Shown here one piece after another: positions 33,461-45,886 of a DNA stretch of 64,000 bases. The notes beneath the pieces are model-generated. The model worked only from the letters and a program-made list of their open reading frames with translations, was not told the origin of the DNA and did no database searches. Origin of the DNA: Humulus lupulus (lineage: Eukaryota; Streptophyta; Magnoliopsida; Rosales; Cannabaceae). Position 1 is the stretch's first letter. Each line of letters starts with the position of its first letter. The DNA lies in contig NC_084794.1 in assembly GCF_963169125.1 (NCBI RefSeq), positions 225,863,409 through 225,927,408 of the forward strand. Direction: 5' to 3'. Both the position numbers and the translations under genes were made by a program.

Positions 33461-34500
33461 TGTGATACCCGAGCCTAGGTATCGAGACCATAGGATAGGT
33501 CTCCCCGAGAGTTAGGGTTTAGTGTCAAATTTTTGAGTAAGAATTTCTTGAATGGGTTTAAAACCAAATAAGGATCTTTAATCCTTACAAATGATTTTTG
33601 AAAATGACCAACCTGCCCAAAATGATAATAATGAATTATAAGTGCCATAATTAATCCGAGTATACTGTATGGATAATTACAGTATTGGCTAAGCATAACT
33701 GGATTGTACGTTGGAGGGTGAAATTCCGCTGAGAGTTAAGGACTCCAAGTCAACTTCTATTGTGTGACTACAACATGAAACGACTAGTGTAATATATGTT
33801 GGTATAGAGACACATGCCCATATATACACTATCGTAGAAAGTATGCATAGAGACGTTAGTCTAGTAGGTGTTGATTAAGAAAATATGAACGGTAGATATC
33901 TGTCATATCCAAGACGGCTGATCCCCGTCACACTGGTTGTTTGATTTTATTATGTCCGGTTCACTATCGCGACGAGTGGCCAAGAGGTGAGGATTGATGG
34001 TTTAAACCTAGGGGCCACAAAATGAATGGGACTAGGGGCCCTTTTTCTTACTTAATCATTGAACAGTTATAACCCGAGCAAGTGCTCTGATAAGTTATTC
34101 CCAGATAGTAGCCGTGAATATTGGCCATTCGGTGAGAGTGCCTAGAGATACTAATGGTTGCAAAGTTTGAGTGAGGCTAAACACTCTATGGGCTACTGCT
34201 CACCAGCACCACTGATTAACATAGAAGTCTCTTTAAACCCGTGTAACTTCGATTACACTCTTAAATAGTAGCAATGCCCTAGGTGACTTGATGGTTACCC
34301 TTGTGAGGGATTTACCCTTGGATAAGTAGTGATGCCCTAGGTAACTCGATAGTTACCCTTGATGGAGATATTTATTGGCTAGATCTTAGTGTTGAGACCC
34401 GGTTTTCCCTTACTGATTAGCGAAATTGTTGGAGGTCATGATACGACCGAATTATTGGAAATTTTCGAGCGTTGATCTCGAATTATATTGGGATATTCTA
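33461..34500 (+). repeat. Gypsy-type LTR fragment
   Basis: It starts TGTGATACCCGAGCC with the same arrangement as the LTR at 31259 (terminal TGTRATACCC, then CCCCGAG about 40 bases later). It runs into gypsy gag sequence near 34500 without a recognisable LTR end or primer site, so a deletion probably joined the two. No coding frame of note. Confidence 0.5.
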
Positions 34501-34503
34501 AAT

Positions 34504-37500
34504 GCTTGAGACAACATATGGGAGAATGTCAAGACGACACCAACAAATGTTACAAGTGCGGTTAGGCAGGACATATGAGAAAAGATTTCCCACAATGGAA
34601 AGTGGGACAGGATAGTAACAGCAACCTAGTGCCAGCACGGGTTTTTGCTTTAACCTAATATGAAGCAGCCAACAGCAACACCGTAGTCACAGGTCAGCTC
34701 CCTATATATGGTATGATGTGTAGAGTCCTCATTGATTCTGGAGCGACTCACTCTTATGTTTCCATGAATGAGATTGATAAGCTGAGTATGCCTTATAAAC
34801 TGTTTGAGCATAACTTTAGTACAATGTTTCCATCGAGAGACATGATGTTGTCAACTAGGTGGTTACCGTCAACACCTATAACGATAGAGGGCAGGGAGTG
34901 CCCAACAGACCTTATAGAACTGAGTATACCAGATTATGATGTCATTCTTGGCATGGATTGGTTATCCAAACATGGGGCGACAATAGACTGTCGAAAGAAG
35001 ACTGTGGAGTTCAGACCAAAATAAGGAGAGGTCTTTTCCTTTAGAGGAGAAGTAGCGGGTTTTCGAACACCCATAATATTTGCACTGGAAGCACATAATA
35101 TGATGCAACATGGTAGTTCAGTGTTTCTGGCTAGTGTGGTGGATAAATCCAAGGAGTCAAAACTAAAATCGGAAAATGTGCATATTGTTTGTGAGTTCCT
35201 GGAACTGTTTCTCGAGGAATTACCAGGACTACCCCCGGACAGAGAAATCGAGTTTGTAATCGAGCTTGCACCAGAAACAACACCGATCTTTAAAGCACCC
35301 TATTGAATGGCGCCTGCGGAGTTGAAGGAACTTAAGAACCAGTTACAGGAGTTATTGGACATGGGGTTCATAAGACCTAGCCACTCGCCATGGGGAGCAC
35401 CAGCCCTATTTGTGAAAAAGAAGGACGGGAGCATGAGAATGTGCATCGATTACCAAGAACTCAATAAGGTCACCATAAGGAATAAATATCCTTTGCCTAG
35501 GATAGATGACCTTTTTGATCAACTGCAAGGGGCAGCAGTATTCTCGGAGATTGATCTGCGATCCAAGTACCATCAATTGAAGGTGAAAGAGGGAGACATT
35601 CCAAAAACGGCTTTCAGAACTCGCTACAGGCACTACGAATTCTTAGTGATGTCTTTTGGACTCACTAATGCCTATCAGCATTTATGGACATGATGAATAG
35701 AGCATTTAAGGATTATTTGGACAAGATTGTGGTAGTGTTCATAGACGATATCCTTATTTACTCAAAGACCAAGGAGGAGCACGAGGAGCATTTGAGGTTG
35801 ACTCTGAAAAGATTACAAGAACATCAGCTATATGCTAAGTTCTCTAAGTGTGAGTTTTGGCTAGAGCAGGTAACTTTCTTAGGGAATATAGTGTCCAAGA
35901 ATGGAATAGCAGTAGACCCATCAAAGATCGAGGCCATTAGAGACTGGCCCCAGCCAAAGAATGCCTCAGAAGTACGAAGCTTCTTAGGATTGGCGGGTTA
36001 CTATAGGAAGTTTGTCGAGGGTTTCTCGAAGATCGCCACACCATTGACCAAATTAACCCGCAAGCATCAAAAGTTTTCGTGGATAGAGAAATGTGAAGAA
36101 AGCTTCCAGACCATGAAGGATAAGTTGATTTCTGCGCCTATCCTTTGTGTTCCCACTGAGGGCGAGAAGTTTGTGATGTATTGTGATGCATCAAAGAATG
36201 GTTTGGGATGTGTGTTGATGCAAGATGGGAAGGTGGTAGCTTATGCTTCCATGCAACTTAAGGATTATCAGCAACGATATCCCACTCGTGACCTTGAGTT
36301 GGCAGTAGTGGTGTTCACACTGAAGATGTGGAGACATCACCTATATGGGGACAAATGCGAGATATACACTGAACACAAAAGTCTGAAGTACTTCTTCATG
36401 CAAAAGGAACTGAAAATGAGGCAGCGAATGTGGTTGGAATTAGTGAAAGACTACGATTGTGAGATTCTATACCACCCAGGCAAGGCCAATGTGGTTGCAG
36501 ATGCATTGAGTAGGTGGGGACATGGGAATGTCTCAGCACTACGTACGATAGAGATGCCTCTTTAGAAAGAGATCATAAATGTCGGCATCGAACTTGTGAC
36601 AGGGAGTCTAGCGAAGCTCATGTTACAATCCTCCCTACTAGAACAAATTCGAGAAGGATAGAAAGTGGATGAAGCCTTAATGAAGCAAGAGGCTTTGGTA
36701 CAAGAAGGTGGTAGCAGTGATTTCACATTATCTAATAATGGATTGCTGAGATACAAGGATAAGATTTGTGTGCCTAACAATGCTGAGATTAAGGAAAGTA
36801 TTATGAAAAAAGTGCACACAACACCCTATTCCTTACACCTAGGGTCCACGACGATGTACCAAGACCTTAAGGCGTTATATTGGTGGCATGGAATGAAGAG
36901 GGATATTGCTGAGTTTGTTGCTAGATGTTTGACATGCCGGCAAGTCAAAGCAGAACACCAAAGGCCAGCAGGGCTACTTCAACCGCTCTATGTTCCTGAA
37001 TGGAAATGGGAGGATATAGGAATGGATTTTGTTGTAGGGTTACCCAAAACCACCAAGCAATACGACTCTGTGTGGGTAATAGTGGATAGACTCACTAAGT
37101 CTGCCCATTTCCTGCCAGTTAAGACCACATACTCGGCGGACCAATATGCAAAATTGTATGTAAGTGAGGTAGTGAGACTTCATGGGGTGCCAAAGTCGAT
37201 ACTTTCTGATCGAGGGTTAGTATTCACATTGAACTTTTGGAAGGGACTACAGAGAGTCATGAGATCAAGGCTAAAGTTTAGCACCGCGTTTCATCCTCAG
37301 ACCAATGGGCAATCTGACAGGACTATACAGATTTTGGAGGACATGTTGAGGTGATGTGCTTTGGACTTCTCAGAGTTTTGGAATTGATACTTACCCCTAA
37401 TGGAGTTCTCTTATAATAACAGTTACCAGTCTACCATTGGGATGGCTCCATATGAGATGCTTTATGGGCGCAAGTGTAGATCTCCTTTGCACTGGGATGA

Positions 37501-38107
37501 AGTTGGGGAGAAGCAGATTTTAGGCCATGAGGCAGTTAGGGAAGCTAGTGAGGCGATCGAGAAAATTCGTCAAAGAATGCTTACCGCGCAGAGTAGGCAA
37601 AAGAGCTACGCTGACCTTAAGAGAAAGGACATCGAGTTTTCAGTGGGCGAGTTTGTTTTCTTGAAAGTCTCGCCGATGAAGGGAGTTATGCGTTTTGGAA
37701 AGAAAGGGAAGTTAAGCCCCAGATATATAGGTCCATTTGAGATTTTGGACAAAGTAGGGCAAGTTGCTTACCGTTTGGCACTACCCCCAGCACTAGCTAA
37801 AACGCATAACGTCTTCCACATCTAGATGTTGCGTAAGTACATGTCAAATCCCTCTCATGTGCTGAATTACGAGCCATTACAGTTGAAGCAGGACCTGAGT
37901 TATGATGAATAGCCTGAGCGCGTTATTGAAAAGGGAATCAAGGAACTGAGATCCAAAAGGATTCCACTAGTTAAAGTCCTATGGAAGAATAGTATGGAAC
38001 GGGAAGCAACATGGGAGTTAGAGGAAGACATGAGAGAAAGATACCCTGAATTATTTAGTACGAAAGAATTTCGGGACGAAATTCCTTTTAAGGAGGGTAT
38101 ATTGTAG
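34504..38107 (+). pseudogene. Gypsy gag knuckle, protease, RT, RNase H, integrase (decayed)
   Basis: Order: knuckle with CYKCG..GHMRKD near 34550; protease VLIDSGATHSYVS at about 34724 and DVILGMDWLSKHGATIDC near 34937; RT from about 35310 with [19 protein letters not shown] and catalytic FIDDILIYS near 35740; RNase H with [14 protein letters not shown] near 36180; integrase zinc segment ending CLTCRQ near 36935, core MDFVVGLP near 37022 and SDRG near 37206; and tail VKVLWKNS..EATWELEEDMRERYPELF near 37970-38057. A one-base change near 35680 breaks the frame before MDMMNRAF. Stops fall near 35022, 35304, 36563, 36659, 37352, 37823 and 37909. The last stop overlaps the first LTR bases. Confidence 0.93.
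38090..38102 (+). promoter_or_regulatory. Polypurine tract
   Basis: AAGGAGGGTATAT directly precedes the LTR at 38103. Confidence 0.8.
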
Positions 38108-38871
38108 CGCACCAAATTTTTTTTATTTATTTTAAATTTTGTGCTTTATTTTATTTAATTGTTAAGTGTTGTGAATTATTTAATTTATTTGTTTAAATTG
38201 ATTGTTAGAATTGTTTGGTAGAATTTTGTGAATTTAATTGTTATTTATTTATTTATTTTTAAAATGTGAATAATTGAGTTTTGATTGAATGCACTAAGTG
38301 CATGGTAGGTAGTGATGCACCCTAGTTAGTGAGTGTGTGCATGTGCATAGTTGCATGGTGCACATGTGTAGAATTTTCTACACACTTTGTAGTTTCTTTT
38401 TTATTAGATTTAATTATTTAATAAAAAAATAATAAGTGGAAATGGGGAGTGGTGGACAGAAATAGAGTGGGAAAGGGAAGGATTTTATTCCCATTTTTTT
38501 TTCAATCAAATAAACTAAATTGGATGACTAAAGCTATTTTGGGTAAGGGAATTGTTGACATTTCTCTAATAGTTATTCTTTTTATTATAATTGATTTTAG
38601 GCGTAATTATAATAAATGGTTTGGGAAACTTACCATTTCCCATTAGTCTATTATTTCCTAGGTTAGATTAAAAGGAAGGAAAGAAAAGAAAAAGGTCATT
38701 CATGCTTGAGGAAGCCGTCAGCCATAGAGAGAAGAAGAGAGAGAGAGAGAGTGGCAAGCTAGAGAGAGAAAGGGAGAGAGGGGCTGCCATTTTCTAAAGA
38801 GAAGGAGGAAAGAAAGAAGGAGAAGGAGGAGAAAGGAAAGAGGTTTCAAAGCTCTAGGTATGTATTCATCT

Positions 38872-39042
38872 ATGGTGTTTTTTTTAAACCCTTGGTGAAG
38901 AGTCTTCTTCTTCTTTAATCTTAGAATAATGGTGTTTTTTTTAAACCCTTGGTGAAGAGTCTTCTTCTTCTTTAATCTTAGAATAATGGTGTTTTTTTAA
39001 AACCCTTGGTGAAGAGTCTTCTTCTTCTTTAATCTTAGAATA
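38872..39042 (+). repeat. 57-bp tandem repeat, three units
   Basis: ATGGTGTTTTTT begins units at 38872, 38929 and 38986, with a partial fourth at 39043. Each carries AACCCTTGGTGAAGAGTC and a CTTCTTCTTC stretch. The units are almost identical. Confidence 0.95.
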
Positions 39043-40897
39043 ATGGTGTTTTTCTTTCTTTGGTTCTATGGTGTTCGAAACCCCTAGGATTTTGAGCAAT
39101 GAGGTGGTTCTAGTTTGGGTTCTTGATTTCTATCAAGAGAGGTATTGGATTTTTCCCCCTTCAATTTATTGGTTATTGTTATTTTATGTTGTTATTTGGA
39201 GAGATCATGGCTGAAAGTGGGTTTGTGTTTTGGGTAGGATATTATGTTGTGTTGATTGATATTATTGATTTTGGGATGAAGGGTTGTTTTGTTTGATGCA
39301 TGAAGGTTTTGGCATAGGCGTGTGGTGTATATAGGCAAGCATGATTAGAGATTTTGGTCATACATGAAATCTAAAATCTTATGGTTATGTTTTTTTCATG
39401 GTTATTTTGAATAAAATGGTTTATGTAATAAGAATATAAGGATGATGATGGATACATGCAAATGTACTATTGTTGTTGTTGAATCAATATTTTATCTCAC
39501 TCTTGGAAAACATGTTGGGATTATGTGATCTTGTATTTTTGTTAGGGTTCATAAGTTTATTGAAATTGTTGGTAAACATGCTTATGAGTTTGGGGTAAGT
39601 TGTTAATATATGGGAATTGTGATTCATGGGGTTCGGCCTATAGGGTGTGATGCATGTTGTGTTGTTTTTATTTTTATTTTTTGTCACTTATACATGTTAG
39701 GAACATGCTTGGTTAGTTGGTTAAAAGAAGGGATTGTTTTGAATTTTTTATAAATTGATATATTAGTGATTTCATGAAGGTTATGGATTGAGTTTTGAGA
39801 AGCATAAATTAAAGATGAATTTCATGATGATTTATGCTTGCTGATTTTGTGTTTATTTGGTGAGTAAATTTGGTGAAACAATGATTTGAATGCATAAGTG
39901 ATGTCTCTAATGATATGTTGATTTTATGTGAATAAAAGGGTGTTTTATTTCACACTTAAAATGATATTTTTGCACAAATAATTACCTACAGATTTTTTTT
40001 ATATATTTTTGAGAAAATATGAGTTTTTAAAAATAAAAATAGTGATTTTGAAGATATATTTAGTTGCTGGAATTTTAGTAAAAATGTGAGGTTGTATTTT
40101 TAAATAAAAGGAATTTTGTGTGTGTGATGAAATAAATTAATACCATAAACTATGAAAATATTTTAAATGGTATTTTTAATATAACCATGCGTGTTCATTT
40201 TAATAGATATGATTTTTATTTATTTCAATTAAGAAAAATGTTGAATTTAATTCACATGTAATTTTTAAATAAATAAAATCATGGCTGAAAGTTTAGTCAA
40301 ATATTTATAAAAATAATTATTGGATTTTCACATATGAATTTATTCTACTTAAAATAATACAAGTAAAATGTATTTTTCCACACCTAAATTTTTTTTTTCT
40401 CACATTAAGTTTGTAAATTTGTTAATTGGATTATAATGTTATTTTATAAGGAAACATGCTAAATCATAAGTATTTTTACATAATTTTTAGTCCTTATTAT
40501 TTTATGGAATTTAAAAGTAAATAATGGAATTATTATATTTTAAAATGGTTAAATAAATTATTTTATGAAATAAAAATAATTCTTTGGAGGTTTAATCAAC
40601 TTAAAGATTTTAAAGAGATAAAGAATAGTAATCAAAGCATGTTAGTAATTCATTATTTTCAAAACAATAGAAATAAGCGCGTAGGAATCATCGTTTTTAA
40701 CGCTGCTTTTTAACAACGTTCTCACGTATGCTTGTCGCATGCAATTTCACTTTTACGTTAAAAAACATGTCTATTATGCAACCATGTGATTTTATTTTTT
40801 TTAAAAAAAATATGCATGTAACATAGGTATAAGTCACATTATTCTTTTGGTGATTTTGTGTAATTATGCCTATTTTGAGAATGATGCGAAGTTTTCA

Positions 40898-40926
40898 CCA
40901 TGTGTGCATGGCCCATGCACACATGG
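40898..40926. repeat. Perfect 29-base inverted repeat in the LTR
   Basis: CCATGTGTGCATGG, one spacer base, then CCATGCACACATGG: 14-base arms with no mismatch. Confidence 0.9.
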
Positions 40927-41968
40927 GATTTATGGGTGGGCACAATAGAGTCTTATGTGATGGTAAAGGATGCTATTTGGTTATGTTATAGGCTCGTTAT
41001 GAAGTTTTTCAGTTGTGCTTTGCTTGGACCTGAGGTAAGGAAGTTAGATAAAAATTTTGGTTGTTTATACTGTGAATGGTAAGGTTGGCTTGTATGAGTA
41101 AGAATGTTATGAATGATGATGCTTTTGCGATATGAATTATGAAATGTTATTTTGTTTTGATATGACTGGATTGTATGTCATTGAATGTTGTATGATATGT
41201 AATGGGTGTTAGCGTGATGAACGCGACACAACAATAAGGAGTTACTAATGATATGAAGACGTAACCCGAGTTACTAAGGATATGAAGACGTAACTCACAG
41301 GGCGGACGCGTCGAGATTATTCAAGGACCAGAGATCTTGTTTACCTCAAGAGGTGACATGGACAAGTTAGCGGCCATGTTCACAAAGACATGATGTTATG
41401 TTTATGGTGTTTATGGTATGATGTTATGATGATGATGACCATGTATATGATGCCTATGTTATGATGATTATGTATAAGTTTTTGATGATGATAGTTACAA
41501 TAATGATGCTATGATGTATGATGATGTATGAGTATGAATATGTTTTGTTGTGTTTTGCTTATGTGTTATTTGTACTTCCTCACTGGGCTTTTAGCTCACC
41601 CCTTTACTTTTCCTTCTAGGTAGCAAATAGGTTTTCTCTTTGGCACACGTAGTGATGTGGGGTGTTCTATCATCGGGGTGTGTATGGCGTGGGGGCATCC
41701 TATGGACGAGAAACAATCAATTAAACGTCATTTTCTACAGAATAATGTTATGTTTATTTTTAACTTTTCAGAACTTATCAGTGGGACTTGAACTTTAATT
41801 ATTTTCAAAATGTTGCATGAAAACTATTATTTTTCTTTTAAACTATTAGGTCCAACTTGCATGTTTTAGCAAGGTCATACTGGGACTTTTTATAATAAGT
41901 GGCTTTTTCTTTTATAAACTTATGTGCATGCAAATATTTTACAAAATATTAGACTAGGGCGTTTTACA

Positions 41969-44384
41969 GATTTCAATATATCTCAATAAATTAATATTTG
42001 TTCAAACTCATATATATTATTGTTTCATTGAACTTCAAGTTCAATAAATCACAATTATGAACATATTTCATTTTCAAGAATGAGTCATATATATATAAAT
42101 ATTTATATATATGTATAGTTGAAAATATACAAGCTTATAATTCTTCTAAGTTCATGATCATACAACTTTATCACATCGATAATAAATTATGCAATAAAAA
42201 TCCAACAATGATTCAAGAATACAAAGTGAATATAATTAAATACTCATTATCAAAATAATATAATTTTTTCTCATACATATTGGACAAAAAAAATAGAACT
42301 ATATAGCAAAATAATTTTCAGAAGAAATAATTTCAACTTATAAATAATTATGAAAATTTTGAGAAATGAATTCACTAACATTCTAATGAGTGACACGTTT
42401 ATAAATGATATATATGAAGTAAAAAATTTAATAATAAAACTGGACAAGTTAAAATATTTATACACAGAACATTTGAAAACTAGTTTAAATATATACATAT
42501 ATATTTCAAAAATACAAGATATTCAAATTTATTTTCACTTCCCATATGCAAAATATATATACATATTTTCTTGAGCACCATATAAGAATTAAAAATAAAA
42601 AGAATATGCTGGTTCTTCATCTAAATTTAGGGAAAATTATACATTTCATTGCATATGATTGATCATTCAATTAATGAACTTCAGGTTCACTATACTTTGT
42701 ATTTCACTAAAATTTTCAACATATACATAACTGCTATAAAAGTTTCATTTTTGTTTATATACTAAAGAATTAAATAATCTTAATATCCTTCAAAATATAT
42801 AATAGCATTGATTCTTCAAGAATCAGATTTCTCCTTTTAATTTTTGTAATATATTATGTTCAACAACATTATATTTAACAATTTTATTTATCCAATGGTG
42901 TGCTTGCATAAAAGCACAATTATTTTTCAAATACAAACTTATCATTCATTCAAGTTAATACACAATGATAATAATCATGTTTGTTGTAGCCAAATAGATA
43001 TCATCATAATATGAATACATCACTTATTTTTCTTTCTCATTTCTTTCCAACAAGTGGTCAAATTTATTAATGAAATAAATCATTCCTTATTTTTATGACT
43101 TGATATATTATATAATTAAATGTACAACCGGCACATATTATAAGTCATTTTTTTGCCACATTCACAATTATATAGAAAATGTACAACTAGTACATAAAAT
43201 GTGTTTAACTTTAGCTAGCACTATATTGTGTTAAGGTTTCATCAAAAATCTTTTCAAATAATCTTTGTGACTTTATAACATTTTGAGGAATGTAATTATA
43301 AACATTTTGATCAACGACAAAGTTCACTATAATACTAATAATTAGATATTCACTTTTAGGAATGTGCAATGAATAATTGATATAAGTAATGAATCATTCA
43401 CTTCAAGGAATAATATTGAAAAGATCATACTTGTTTCTGGCAAGAAATATTGCATATGTAATAACATGACTAATAATATCAATACTTTTTAAAATTAAAT
43501 TTATTTTCTATCATTCTCTTCAGCGAATAATATTTAAATGTACAACAAAATTGATATACATGTTAACTTATTTATTGTACAATAAACACACATCCAAGTC
43601 AATATCAAAGGTAGTTACACCTGAATTAGTTTATTCTCTTCATATTTGTTTTTCAATCTTGTTTATCATTATTTCATATTTTAATGTTTTGATGCAATTT
43701 TCTTAAAACTTTTGGGACTTGAAAAAAATCAGTCACCAACTGCATCAATCATAATACATTTCAATATTTTTTAATTGTGTTCATAAATTTCATATAATTG
43801 ACAAATATGTGAAATATTCACTTCAGGGAATTTTGCTAAAATATCACAACTCTTTAGCAATTATATATCTTAATGAATAATATCACTTTTGTATAATCTT
43901 CAAGATATATGAAAGATCTTATCTCAATGATCTATAATTTTTTTTTTCAATATGTCATAGACTGGAACTTTACAAATTCCAATGTAATCATTTGTAAATA
44001 ACTATAAAATAAATATTATAGAGAAATCAAAGTAAATATGTGAGATAGTAAGAACACATACATATGAATATAATCATATTTATGACAACAAGACATTAAA
44101 CCATCTAATACTTTCACAATGGTAAAATAACAACTCACATATACATTTTTTTATGATTAATATATATAGTATGGTAATCATATTATTATACATTCGCAAT
44201 AAAATATTTTTACCTCAATAAACTATGATGACTAGAGGCTTGATAATGAATTTTGTTATCAACACAAGATGGTGGTTGAAGATTGAAACATCTAGTTCAA
44301 ATTCAACGAATGATTATGACTAGAGATTCATGATAAGAATTTGAACCTACAAATAATGATAGTTAGAGAGTCATGCTGATAACG
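41969..44384. other. AT-rich non-coding DNA, probable copia internal remnant
   Basis: About 2.4 kb with no convincing frame in either direction. The right end joins a short copia LTR (44385-44647), so on the minus strand it would be that element's internal region. Imperfect words such as ACTTCAAG/ACTTCAGG and TTCAATAA recur many times (for example near 42050, 42685, 42815, 43398 and 43822). No gag or pol motif survives. Confidence 0.45.
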
Positions 44385-44647
44385 TGTTATAAAACAATTA
44401 AGATTACAAAAATATAAAGTATAAAGAAAATAAATAGTAGAATAACAGAGAGATGTAAAGAGAGAGTGAAACTCTTGTATGTATTATTTCAATTGGGGAA
44501 TGATCCTTATTTATACAGATAAATAAGTCTTAAGGAAATCGGGTAACTACTCTGAATACAATCAATAATTAATGTTGATATTTTATTTTGGGTAACCTAG
44601 TGATTCTTCATTATTATTTGACATCCATATATATAATATTTATAACA
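44385..44647 (-). repeat. Short copia LTR (263 bp)
   Basis: Its ends are TGTTATAAA and TTTATAACA on either strand. A TATA-like CTGTATAAATAAG lies on the minus strand near 44515. The next internal bases on the minus strand, CGTTATCAGCATGA, match the start-of-leader form common in plant Ale/Retrofit copia elements. Confidence 0.65.
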
Positions 44648-45240
44648 AAAATTTATTTATTTTATTTTATTTTATTTTTAGAATGTATTTCTAACTGGTG
44701 GCGTCGGTTAACTAATTAAGCTATATTTGCATTGTATCTACTAGCAACTAAACCTTATAGAATATATAAACACTAACTAATATGATAAAATACTATGTGT
44801 GTATGTTTATTTTAAAAAAATAATAAATTAAAAATTACTTCATAGTATATGTCTATTATTTTATGCTTCATTATAATAAACTAAATAAATTAATAAATAG
44901 AAAACTTATATACACATAAGTTTATTCATTGGCTACATTTATTATTTTGTGCATAATTTTATTTAACATACCAATAAAATAAATAAATTTGTATTTATTT
45001 AATGTTTATATGTTAAAAAAATAAACAAATAATTCAAAAATATGTTTATTTCTATATCGTATATATTTATTATTTTGTGCACAAATTTATAGAACGAAAT
45101 AATAAAATAAATAACTTTGTGTCTAATGTTTATTTCTTAAAAAAATGAATTAAATTTTTTGTTTATTTATATATGTAAATGTGTATTATTTTGTATTTCA
45201 TTATAATAAGGGAAAAAAAAGTAAAACATAAATATGTATA
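44648..45240. repeat. AT-rich irregular tandem repeat
   Basis: No gene. TATTATTTTGTGC-like words recur near 44853, 44939, 45067 and 45183 with similar flanks, giving an irregular array with spacings of about 85-130 bases. Confidence 0.5.
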
Positions 45241-45249
45241 TAATATTTA

Positions 45250-45779
45250 GGCTATTTAGGTTTTTTACCCCCCGAACTATTACCACTACCGTATCGTGCC
45301 CCCTAATTTTTTCAGGCCGTTAAAAATTCCCCCCGAAATATTCACAGTAATGTAAAGAAGGACTTCCGTTAACTTTCAACACATGTGGCTAACAGAAGGC
45401 TGACATGGCTGTTTATATGCTGATGTGTTTTGGCCATGTCAGCGCCATGTGTGTAATTTTAAAATTAAAAAATCTATAATCATATTAAAAATTAGTGAAT
45501 TAAACACTAAAAAATAGAATTAATAAATTAAACCATTTTTTATACATTAAAAAAAATAAAAACCATATTTAAAAACAATAAAATTACACACATGGCGCTG
45601 ACATGGCCAAGACACATCAGCATGTAATGAGCCATGTCAGCATTCTGTGTTGAAAGTTAACGGAAGTCCTTCTTTACATTACTGTGAATATTTCGGGGGG
45701 AATTTTTAACGGCCTGAAAAAATTAGGGGGCACGATACGGTAGTGGTAATAGTTCGGGGGGTAAAAAACCTAAATAGCC
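45250..45779. mobile_element. Mutator-like MITE (530 bp) with 9-bp duplications
   Basis: The ends GGCTATTTAGG and CCTAAATAGCC open arms of about 200 bases (45250-45458 and 45582-45779) that are near-perfect inverse copies. The arms include the CCCCCCGAACTATTACCA and CAGGCCGTTAAAAATTCC words. TAATATTTA flanks both sides (45241-45249 and 45780-45788), the 9-bp length expected of Mutator-like insertion. The centre is AT-rich and non-coding. Confidence 0.93.
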
Positions 45780-45886
45780 TAATATTTAATTATTGAGTTT
45801 ATATTTACATTATCTATTAACTAGATTAAGGCAAAGGTAAATATAAATTATTATGTTTTAAAATGATAATTAAATTTATATATTTT

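Larger units (their letters stand above)
34501..41968 (+). mobile_element. Ty3/gypsy element, 5'-truncated, with 3' LTR
   Basis: The 3' end of gag, all of pol, a polypurine tract and a 3.87-kb LTR are present. The gag start, primer site and 5' LTR are missing. Pol is Tekay-like but clearly diverged from the minus-strand element at 15208-25237, and its LTR belongs to another family (TGTAGCGCACC start). Confidence 0.9.
38103..41968 (+). repeat. 3' LTR of the + strand gypsy (3866 bp)
   Basis: It starts TGTAGCGCACC after the polypurine tract and ends GGGCGTTTTACA. It is unusually long and non-coding. A GA-rich segment covers about 38700-38850, a three-unit 57-bp repeat 38872-39042, and a perfect 29-base palindrome 40898-40926. 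A CTTCCTCACTGGGCTTTTAGCTCA block near 41575 resembles the R/U5 part of Tekay LTRs. The 5' partner was not found. Confidence 0.85.

Noticed and set aside
34501..38107. Integrated pararetrovirus
   Set aside because: An integrase zinc segment and core, a polypurine tract and an LTR are present, and no movement or coat protein was seen, so this is a Ty3/gypsy element.
42271..42574. Overlapping 74-75 codon frames on both strands
   Set aside because: Very AT-rich, low-complexity peptides in decayed non-coding DNA with no support.
44360..44400. tRNA-like sequence near the copia primer region
   Set aside because: Only the CGTTATCAGCA leader form is present, with no cloverleaf. No tRNA gene was found anywhere in the window.
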